DNA of 7,043 bases. Origin: an uncultured Actinomycetes bacterium. GTDB taxonomy: Bacteria > Actinomycetota > Actinomycetes > Nanopelagicales > Nanopelagicaceae. Below the pieces are notes generated by a model. That model was not told the origin of the DNA. It did no database searches and worked only from the letters and a program-made list of their open reading frames with translations. Numbering within the stretch: position 1 is the stretch's first letter; the number at the start of each line of letters is the position of its first letter. The DNA is taken from the NCBI GenBank assembly GCA_903839585.1, contig CAIMCU010000039.1, forward strand, positions 1 through 7,043, in the 5' to 3' direction. Shown one piece after another: positions 1-5,240 of the stretch. A program made the position numbers and the translations under genes.

Positions 1-637
1 CCTTTTCTGTTGGCGCACTCTGCACTAACTTTGAATCACCTAAATAGATCAACTTCAATAACTTCGGTATAACTCCGTGCTCTTTCCAGTAAAGTAGAGC
101 GTATATTCGGAGTTGAAAGAGCGCCTTCTCTTCCCATCCAGCTTTGGGAGACTTACCGGTTTTATAGTCCACTATTCTTACCTCACCTGTTGAGGCAACA
201 TCTAAACGATCTACATATCCATGTAGGTATAACTCTTCGGAGATATTTAACTCCAAGTGCAGCTCACGGAAGGTGGCATCAAAGGTAGATGGGTCTTCGA
301 GTTCGAAGTAGTTTTTCAAAAGGGCTTCTACGCGATCAATCCACTCCTTTTCATTAGGAATCAACGCCGCCAACTCAGGCTTACTCTCCTTTTGATCGGC
401 CCATCTAGAGGGAACGAGAGATGCAGCCATCTCAAGATTTCGAGACGTGCTGGGTGAGTCGAAGAGATCCTCCAAAACTGTATGGATAAGAGTGCCTCGT
501 TCGGCGTCAATACTTGGAGGTTCTGGAAGTTGATCGATGACTCTGTACTTATAGAGAGCTGGGCAGTTATTGAACTCCGTCACCCTGCTAGGGGAGAGGC
601 GCAGAGGTTTAGGGATTGGATTCACGTTGGAGAACAT
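1..637 (-). CDS. RecB-family PD-(D/E)XK exonuclease, N-terminal 212 residues (runs off left edge)
   Basis: This gene encodes a stand-alone nuclease of the RecB/Cas4-like PD-(D/E)XK superfamily, expected to cut DNA in repair or recombination. Reading the minus strand from ATG at 637 gives an open frame to the window edge. Residues 13-31 hold the family's N-terminal block (LSPSR, then NCPALYKYR), followed by GTLIH with His52, GYVDRLD with Asp143, IVDYKTGK with Asp157 and Lys159, and QLRIY at 175-179. These match motifs I, II, III and the QxxxY motif. Cys25 may be the first ligand of a Cas4/AddB-type Fe-S cluster; the other cysteines would lie in the missing C-terminus. No good Shine-Dalgarno precedes the ATG (only a G run 2 nt upstream); GTG at 625 is a less likely alternative start. 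A RecB-like nuclease (Rv2119) is also divergent from trmI in Mycobacterium tuberculosis, which supports orthology. The physiological substrate is unknown. Confidence 0.9.
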   Translation of the reverse strand, partial: MFSNVNPIPKPLRLSPSRVTEFNNCPALYKYRVIDQLPEPPSIDAERGTLIHTVLEDLFDSPSTSRNLEMAASLVPSRWADQKESKPELAALIPNEKEWIDRVEALLKNYFELEDPSTFDATFRELHLELNISEELYLHGYVDRLDVASTGEVRIVDYKTGKSPKAGWEEKALFQLRIYALLYWKEHGVIPKLLKLIYLGDSKLVQSAPTEK

Positions 638-640
638 ACC

Positions 641-679
641 CCCACGTGAGGAGGTTAATTCCAATAAGATGCCCACGTG
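641..679. repeat. Pair of CCCACGTG sites in the recB-like/trmI divergent control region
   Basis: The octamer CCCACGTG occurs at 641-648 and again at 672-679, in direct orientation. Each contains the perfect palindrome CACGTG (643-648 and 674-679). The offset is 31 bp, about three helical turns, so both would face the same side of the DNA. The right copy contains the trmI GTG start codon, and the left copy lies near the -35 position for a transcript starting there. The left copy also lies just upstream of the divergent nuclease start. The repetition is seen directly; a role as operator for a dimeric regulator is inference, and no regulator can be named. Confidence 0.4.
665..670 (+). promoter_or_regulatory. 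Candidate -10 box for leaderless trmI transcript
   Basis: TAAGAT fits the TANNNT pattern of actinobacterial -10 elements and ends 6 nt before the GTG at 677, which would make the start codon the transcription start. No convincing -35 hexamer is present; the left CCCACGTG copy occupies that region. Leaderless mRNAs are common in actinobacteria. This would explain why trmI has no Shine-Dalgarno at normal distance: the strong GAGGAGGT at 648-655 lies 21 nt away, and TAA at 665-667 excludes any earlier in-frame start. This is a pattern match only. Confidence 0.35.
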
Positions 680-1531
680 TCTAAGAAACTTGGCTACTTT
701 TCCGCTGGCGATCGTGTGCAACTGACCGATCCAAAAGGCAAGCTTTACTCCTTGACCTTAACACCGGGAAAGGAGTGGCATACACACAAGGGTTGGATAT
801 CCCATGACGACATTATTGGATTGCCTGAAGGCTCTGTTGTATCTACTAATGCGGGTTTGAAGTTCACAGCGTTTATTCCTTTACTCACAGATTATGTGCT
901 TTCGATGCCACGAAGTGCCACGATCGTGTATCCAAAGGATGCAGCGATGATAGTTGGATTCGCAGATATTCACCCTGGTGCACGAGTACTTGAAGCTGGA
1001 GTTGGCAGTGGCGCGTTAACTATCTCCCTTTTGCGAGCGGTCGGTTCGCAAGGAACGGTTCACTCAGTTGAGCGCAGATCTGATTTTGCTGAGAATGCGA
1101 CAGAGAACATCACTAATTACTTTGGTCAGAGACCTCAAAACTGGAGCTTGGAGATCGGATCACTTCAAGAACAGGAGTTTGATCAAGAGTTCGATCGCGT
1201 TATTTTAGATATGTTGGCTCCGTGGGAGTGTGTTGACCTCGCGGCACGGGTACTACGACCAGGTGGGGTTTTCATGGCGTATGTGGCTACAACAACTCAG
1301 CTTTCAGACACTGCAGAGGCTTTGAAAAGCGATGGTCGTTTTACTGAACCAGAGAGCTTAGAAACCCTCGTTCGTGGATGGCATCATGAAGGTTTAGCCG
1401 TTCGCCCCCAACAACGAATGATCGGACATACCGGCTTCCTTATACAGAGTCGTCGAATGGCCCCAGGTGTAGAGGTGTTAGCTAGACGTCGCAGACCATC
1501 AAAGGGTGCATACGGTGTCACGGAAGAGTGA
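677..1531 (+). CDS. trmI: tRNA (adenine-58-N1)-methyltransferase TrmI
   Basis: The product transfers a methyl group from S-adenosylmethionine to N1 of adenine 58 in the tRNA T-loop, a cytoplasmic modification that stabilises tRNA; the enzyme acts as a homotetramer in characterised relatives. Its 284 residues match the usual ~280 for actinobacterial TrmI. The N-terminal beta domain (about 1-80) contains GDRVQLTD and GKEWHTHKGW. The Rossmann methyltransferase fold follows: motif I EAGVGSGALT (106-115), an acidic SAM-ribose residue in SVERR (Glu132), and LDMLAPWE (177-184) with the putative catalytic Asp178. VRGWHHEGLAVRPQ and HTGFL near the C-terminus are typical of the subfamily. GTG at 677 is the only possible start, because an in-frame TAA lies 12 nt upstream. 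The 3' end overlaps pafB by 17 nt. In most actinobacteria with proteasomes, mpa/arc would follow; here it does not. Confidence 0.95.
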   Translation: MSKKLGYFSAGDRVQLTDPKGKLYSLTLTPGKEWHTHKGWISHDDIIGLPEGSVVSTNAGLKFTAFIPLLTDYVLSMPRSATIVYPKDAAMIVGFADIHPGARVLEAGVGSGALTISLLRAVGSQGTVHSVERRSDFAENATENITNYFGQRPQNWSLEIGSLQEQEFDQEFDRVILDMLAPWECVDLAARVLRPGGVFMAYVATTTQLSDTAEALKSDGRFTEPESLETLVRGWHHEGLAVRPQQRMIGHTGFLIQSRRMAPGVEVLARRRRPSKGAYGVTEE

Positions 1532-2456
1532 ACGGCTTGTCAACTTAACGATTGCGTTACTCGCCACTAAGCGGTACCTAACGAAGTCTGAGATTCTTAA
1601 GAGTATTGAGGGGTACGAAGGAAGCCCTGAGACTAAAGAACGAATGTTTGAACGAGACAAAGATGACTTACGAGGTCTTGGAATTGAAATCGAGGTTGGA
1701 AGTTTTGATCCGCTTTTTGAGGATGAACCGGGTTATCGAATTGATCCACAGAGCTACCGTTTTCAGCTAAAGGATTTGGACTCAAACGACATTGCAATCC
1801 TTTCTCTAGCCGCGCAAGCATGGCGAGGTGCCGCACTTGAAACCTCTGCTCTTTCAGCGCTGATGAAGCTCTCCTCTATAGGCATTGCTGCCGATCTCTC
1901 CGAGCTCCCATCTATCGCTCCTCAGGTCACGAACTCAGTCGATGAGATCGAACTCATCACAAACTCACTAGCAAGCCGAACACCTATATCGTTTTCGTAT
2001 CGCAACGCCGATCTATCTATATCAAATCGAAGAATCCATCCCTATTCAACTGGAAGCGCTGATGGCTTCTGGTATTTAGCGGGGTTGGATCTTGATAAGC
2101 AAGAGGTTCGAATCTTCAGATTGGACCGCATCGTGGGCCACGCGCAGATCAACGGCGAGCAAGGCTCATACCTTGTTCCCGATGATTTTGATTTAGCAAC
2201 CCTGATGGGCACACAAGCCAAGAAGAATAAGGCTCTCATTCGAGTCCGAAGAGATAAGGCTCATTCGATGAGAAGCGCCTCCACAATCGTCGAATCCGAT
2301 GCTGAATGGGATTTGGTGGAGTACATATATGCCAATGAGGATCAGTTGATCTCCGAGGCGTTGTGGTATCGCGGAGACCTGAAGATAGTAGAGCCACACG
2401 TCCTCAGAGATCGCGTGATTTCGGTAGTGCGTGAGATTGGTGCGCATCATGCCTAA
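1515..2456 (+). CDS. pafB: WYL-domain transcriptional regulator PafB
   Basis: PafB pairs with PafC as a transcriptional activator of the RecA/LexA-independent DNA-damage response in mycobacteria; its name comes from its location beside pafA, but it is not needed for pupylation. The protein starts with a winged-helix DNA-binding region (about 1-77, ERLVNLTIALL, then MFERDKDDLRGLG at 44-56 and GYRID). A WYL domain follows, with FWYLAG (Trp186-Tyr187-Leu188) and FRLDRI (201-206), then a C-terminal WCX-like extension. I chose GTG at 1515 (313 aa) because AAAGGG sits 8 nt upstream and the N-terminus MSRKSERLVNL aligns with the family; GTG at 1506 would add three residues. It overlaps the trmI end by 17 nt and pafC by 8 nt, so translation is probably coupled. 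No pafA precedes it. The paralogous pafC follows directly. Confidence 0.93.
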   Translation: MSRKSERLVNLTIALLATKRYLTKSEILKSIEGYEGSPETKERMFERDKDDLRGLGIEIEVGSFDPLFEDEPGYRIDPQSYRFQLKDLDSNDIAILSLAAQAWRGAALETSALSALMKLSSIGIAADLSELPSIAPQVTNSVDEIELITNSLASRTPISFSYRNADLSISNRRIHPYSTGSADGFWYLAGLDLDKQEVRIFRLDRIVGHAQINGEQGSYLVPDDFDLATLMGTQAKKNKALIRVRRDKAHSMRSASTIVESDAEWDLVEYIYANEDQLISEALWYRGDLKIVEPHVLRDRVISVVREIGAHHA

Positions 2457-3354
2457 AGAGATCTCTCCGGCTTTGCAAAAAGTCTCACGCATGTTGAACT
2501 TAGTACCATACCTATCAACGCATCAAAATATTGCGCTAAAGGAGCTAGCCAACCGATTTGATGTTAGTAAGAAGGAGATACTTGAGGATTTAAATGCTCT
2601 ATGGATGTGTGGGTTACCTGGGTACACCCCACTTGAACTGATCGATTTATCCTTTGAGGATGGTTTTGTTTCGATTAGTAACGCCGAAGCGTTGCAGATG
2701 CCGAGGTCTTTGACACAGCCCGAACTCATGACCTTAATACTCGGCATAGGGTTGATTCTTGACGCTCAGGAGCTAGATGATGAGCAAAGACAGCGCATCA
2801 ATACTCTTAGGGACTCTCTCGTAGCTCTTTCATCCGCGAAGGTGTCACTAACCTCAAACATCGACAGTGGTCACCGATTCGTTATTAAACAAGCCATGGA
2901 TTGCCGTAAAGCCTTGATGATTTCTTATCACTCTCCGGTGCGCGATACGTTAACGCAACGTTTGGTATATCCAATCTCGCTGCATGTTGAGAATGGACTG
3001 GAGTACCTGCAAGCCAGCACAGCCGATGGAGTTCGTAGCTTTAGATTGGATCGCATGAGCGCTGTCCAGATCGCCGATGCCAAACCGATTGGAGTTGCTG
3101 ATACAGCAACTAGACCAGCATTTCGGGCAAAGATTGAACTTGTCAGGTCAGATAGAAGATCAGCAGAGGCTTTTGGTTTAAGTTCCGGCTCCTCTGAGAT
3201 GAGCAAAGTTTTTGAGGTCGACTGCTTTAGTGAAGAGTGGCTCATTCGCACCGTTTTGAGCTGTGCAGGTGCCGTGGAGCTAAAAGAGCCTCTTCATCTT
3301 CGAGCCGAGATTGCCCGGTGGGGCGGTGATCTCTTAGAAAGTTACGCTGATTAG
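2449..3354 (+). CDS. pafC: WYL-domain transcriptional regulator PafC
   Basis: This is the partner of PafB; the two act together (heterodimer, or a fused protein in some actinobacteria) to activate DNA-repair genes, with the WYL region thought to sense single-stranded DNA. Residues 10-78 form the helix-turn-helix part, and LWMCGLPGY at 51-59 followed by LELIDL is a PafC hallmark. The WYL domain spans roughly 145-215, ending in FRLDRM (198-203). The eponymous motif reads EYL (185-187) here, so the tryptophan is absent. The C-terminus has a WCX-type fold signature (ARWGGDLL). ATG at 2449 gives 301 aa and overlaps the pafB stop by 8 nt; an in-frame GTG at 2431 would add six residues that I consider untranslated. 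The Shine-Dalgarno is weak, so reinitiation after pafB is likely. The gene ends 40 nt before tatA. Confidence 0.92.
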   Translation: MPKEISPALQKVSRMLNLVPYLSTHQNIALKELANRFDVSKKEILEDLNALWMCGLPGYTPLELIDLSFEDGFVSISNAEALQMPRSLTQPELMTLILGIGLILDAQELDDEQRQRINTLRDSLVALSSAKVSLTSNIDSGHRFVIKQAMDCRKALMISYHSPVRDTLTQRLVYPISLHVENGLEYLQASTADGVRSFRLDRMSAVQIADAKPIGVADTATRPAFRAKIELVRSDRRSAEAFGLSSGSSEMSKVFEVDCFSEEWLIRTVLSCAGAVELKEPLHLRAEIARWGGDLLESYAD

Positions 3355-3382
3355 AAAGTAGCCGATATAGCTCATTTTGGGA

Positions 3383-3388
3383 TATCTT
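3383..3388 (+). promoter_or_regulatory. Candidate -10 box for leaderless tatA transcript
   Basis: TATCTT (TANNNT type) ends exactly 6 nt before the tatA ATG at 3395. It lies in the 40-nt gap after pafC, the longest gap in the rightward gene run. The spacing to the start codon equals that of the candidate box before trmI, and there is no Shine-Dalgarno before tatA. No clear -35 hexamer is visible. If real, tatA-tatC-dagK-helY can be transcribed separately from trmI-pafBC. Confidence 0.35.
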
Positions 3389-3394
3389 TGGTCC

Positions 3395-3589
3395 ATGCCT
3401 TTTCTACGTGAGCCCAGCCACATCCTGCTCCTTCTTATCGTCGTATTGGTTCTCTTTGGTGCTAAACGCCTTCCAGACTCTGCCAGATCCCTTGGAAAAT
3501 CCATGCGCATCTTCAAGAGCGAGATCAAAGAGATGAAGTCTGAGGACGAAACTAAGAAGAACGATCCAAACAACTCACAAGAGAACTAG
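3395..3589 (+). CDS. tatA: Sec-independent (twin-arginine) translocase subunit TatA
   Basis: TatA is the small membrane subunit that multimerises to let folded twin-arginine precursor proteins cross the cytoplasmic membrane. The 64-residue protein has one N-terminal hydrophobic helix (about 9-20, [12 protein letters not shown]), the hinge FGAKRLPD with Phe21-Gly22 and Pro27, then an amphipathic helix (about 28-48, [12 protein letters not shown]). A short, charged and polar tail ends in NNSQEN. ATG at 3395 is preferred: the in-frame TTG at 3377 would put six extra residues before the membrane helix and has no ribosome site. The sequence after the hinge favours TatA over TatB (FGAKRLPD, short length). 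tatC follows after 5 nt. No tatB is in the window; in actinobacteria it usually lies elsewhere. Confidence 0.92.
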   Translation: MPFLREPSHILLLLIVVLVLFGAKRLPDSARSLGKSMRIFKSEIKEMKSEDETKKNDPNNSQEN

Positions 3590-3594
3590 TCTTT

Positions 3595-4374
3595 ATGGCG
3601 GCCCCTCAAGGCGGTCGTATGCCGCTTCTAGAGCATCTTAAAGAGTTTCGTACACGTCTCTTTAAATCAGTCTTAGCGGTCTCCTGCGGATTTGTGCTCG
3701 GTTGGATTTTCTACAATCCAATTATTGTAAATCTGTCAAAACCTGTCTGTGATCTTCAAGCCGCTCAAGCCGCTGGTGCAACTAACTGCGGATCTTTGTA
3801 TATCAACGGCGTGCTTGGACCCTTGAATCTACAGATTAAGGTCGCAATTTTGGCCGGAGTTATCATGATGGCACCTGTTTGGCTCTATCAACTCTGGGCC
3901 TTTATCGCCCCAGCTCTTCATCGCAGGGAAAAGCGCAACAGCGTCTTCTTCTTCATCGCAGCAACACCTTTTTTTGCTGCTGGAGCAACTCTTGGTTATC
4001 TGGTGTTACCAGCTGCTATCCACGTTCTTTTTGGCTTCACGCCAGAGTCGCTTTCAAACCTGGTCAGATTTGATGATTACCTCGATTTTGTCATGCGTGT
4101 GATCTTGTTGTTCGGTATCGCCTTTGAACTTCCGGTTTTTCTCATTACCTTTAATCTGATTGGCTTCTTAAGCGGTACGTCAATCTTGAGACCTTGGCGT
4201 ATTTGGATCTTTGCAATCACTCTCTTCGTTGCGGGATTTACACCAAGTGCCGATCCTCTCTCAATGCTTGCCCTGGCAGTTCCATTAATACTGTTATATC
4301 TGGGCTCAGGTGTCTTTGCACTGCTTAATGACAAGAGAAGGGCAAAGAAGTTTGCGAAGGAGCTGTCGGATTAA
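3595..4374 (+). CDS. tatC: Sec-independent (twin-arginine) translocase subunit TatC
   Basis: TatC is the polytopic core of the Tat receptor and binds the twin-arginine signal peptide at the cytoplasmic face. The 259-residue protein has six predicted membrane helices. Conserved positions are visible: HLKEFRTRL at 14-22 (Glu17 and Arg19 of the N-terminal E-L-R motif, with Phe18 for the usual Leu), PVWLYQLWAFIAPAL at 94-108 followed by Glu112 (the signal-peptide-binding loop), FGIAFELPV with Glu178, and FTPSADP with Asp220. The first extracytoplasmic loop holds Cys52 and Cys65; a similar pair occurs in mycobacterial TatC and could form a disulfide. The start ATG at 3595 has only a weak AAGAGA about 10 nt upstream, consistent with coupling to tatA. 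The stop overlaps the dagK start as TAATG. The C-terminal tail is basic (KRRAKKFAK). Confidence 0.95.
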   Translation: MAAPQGGRMPLLEHLKEFRTRLFKSVLAVSCGFVLGWIFYNPIIVNLSKPVCDLQAAQAAGATNCGSLYINGVLGPLNLQIKVAILAGVIMMAPVWLYQLWAFIAPALHRREKRNSVFFFIAATPFFAAGATLGYLVLPAAIHVLFGFTPESLSNLVRFDDYLDFVMRVILLFGIAFELPVFLITFNLIGFLSGTSILRPWRIWIFAITLFVAGFTPSADPLSMLALAVPLILLYLGSGVFALLNDKRRAKKFAKELSD

Positions 4375-5240
4375 TGTGGATTGTCGTTATCAATCCAGTG
4401 GCAGGACAGGGCAAAGGTGCAACCGTTGGTGCTCAAGTTACTGGTTTGTTAACCAGTAAGGGGGAGAGCTACACATTAGTTACCGCAGCTAGCGCGGATT
4501 TATTATCGATCTCTCTGATTAACGTTCTGAGAACACAAAAGTGCAGGGGAGTTCTGTGCGTGGGTGGGGATGGACTCGTCCATCTAGTTTTGCAGATTGC
4601 CGTGAAGGAGAAGGTGCCAGTTGCCATATTCCCAGCCGGTACAGGAAACGACTTCGCCCGAGCTATTGGGGTGGCACATCATCCGATTCCGGAGTTGCTT
4701 GAGCACATTCTCACGACCGATCCCGTTCCAACGGATTTGGGTTTAGTGGATTCGGAGTGGTTTGGAGCCATACTTTCCAGCGGTTTTGATTCAGTAGTAA
4801 ATGAGAAAGCAAACACGATGGAGTGGCCAAGCGGTCCCGCAAAGTACAACGCAGCGATTTTGTTAGAGCTGCCCAGGTTCAAACCAATTAAGTATGAGAT
4901 CACCCTAGATAATCACAGTGTAACAACCGAAGCGATGCTTATAGCTGTCGGTAATGGCAGCTCATACGGTGGCGGAATGAAGGTGTGCGCAGAAGCCAAT
5001 CTCCATGATGGACTCTTCGATGTCGTTATCTTGCGGCCAGTTTCTAAGTTTGAGTTCTTGAAGGTATTTCCTAAGGTCTATAGCGGCAGCCATCTCTCAC
5101 ACCCTGCTATCGATATCTACCGTTCGAGGACGGTTGTCTTGAACTCATCGGCCACCGCATACGCCGATGGAGAGCGCATCGGACAACTACCGGTTCGTGC
5201 CGAGTGTGTGAAGGATGCGGCACTAGTCTGGTCTCTGTGA
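4374..5240 (+). CDS. dagK: Diacylglycerol kinase catalytic-domain lipid kinase
   Basis: The product is a soluble lipid kinase of the DAGK_cat family, expected to phosphorylate diacylglycerol (or a related lipid) to phosphatidic acid at the inner membrane face and return it to phospholipid synthesis. Its 288 residues are normal for the DgkB/YegS-like group. Visible motifs are INPVAGQGKG (6-15), the nucleotide-binding GGDG at 64-67 followed by LVHLVLQ, FPAGTGNDFAR (86-96), GNGSSYGGG (193-201), DGLFDVVIL (212-220) and YADGE (263-267) with catalytic-region acidic residues. The residue after GGDG is Leu rather than the more widespread Thr. ATG at 4374 overlaps the tatC stop by one base, with AAGGAG 11 nt upstream inside tatC. 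The helY GTG overlaps its TGA by 4 nt. Substrate specificity cannot be read from sequence: sphingosine-like or other lipid substrates remain possible. Confidence 0.88.
   Translation: MWIVVINPVAGQGKGATVGAQVTGLLTSKGESYTLVTAASADLLSISLINVLRTQKCRGVLCVGGDGLVHLVLQIAVKEKVPVAIFPAGTGNDFARAIGVAHHPIPELLEHILTTDPVPTDLGLVDSEWFGAILSSGFDSVVNEKANTMEWPSGPAKYNAAILLELPRFKPIKYEITLDNHSVTTEAMLIAVGNGSSYGGGMKVCAEANLHDGLFDVVILRPVSKFEFLKVFPKVYSGSHLSHPAIDIYRSRTVVLNSSATAYADGERIGQLPVRAECVKDAALVWSL
4438..4459. repeat. Perfect 9-bp inverted repeat inside dagK
   Basis: The arms TTACTGGTT (4438-4446) and AACCAGTAA (4451-4459) are exact reverse complements around a 4-nt TGTT centre, within codons 22-28 of dagK. In mRNA this would form a compact hairpin about 65 nt after the start codon. 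It is not a rho-independent terminator: what follows is G-rich, not a U run. It could be chance, an RNA processing or pausing structure, or a protein-binding palindrome. Confidence 0.5.

Noticed and set aside
257..457. 66-codon plus-strand open frame
   Set aside because: It lies wholly antisense to the RecB-family nuclease, whose frame shows full catalytic motifs; the product has no recognisable features.
1506..1514. GTG 1506 as the pafB start
   Set aside because: It has no ribosome site, whereas AAAGGG is well placed for GTG 1515, and the family N-terminus aligns to the latter.
2193..2492. 99-codon minus-strand open frame across the pafB/pafC junction
   Set aside because: Antisense to two well-supported genes, with no family resemblance; a shadow frame.
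2928..3251. 107-codon minus-strand open frame inside pafC
   Set aside because: The longest antisense frame, but it mirrors pafC codons, has low-complexity Ser/Leu/Thr content and no ribosome site.
3377..3394. TTG start for tatA giving 70 residues
   Set aside because: The extra residues precede the normal TatA N-terminus and overlap the candidate -10 box; ATG 3395 fits the family length better.
3355..3394. Terminator between pafC and tatA
   Set aside because: No stem followed by a T run is visible; the gap is better explained as promoter sequence.
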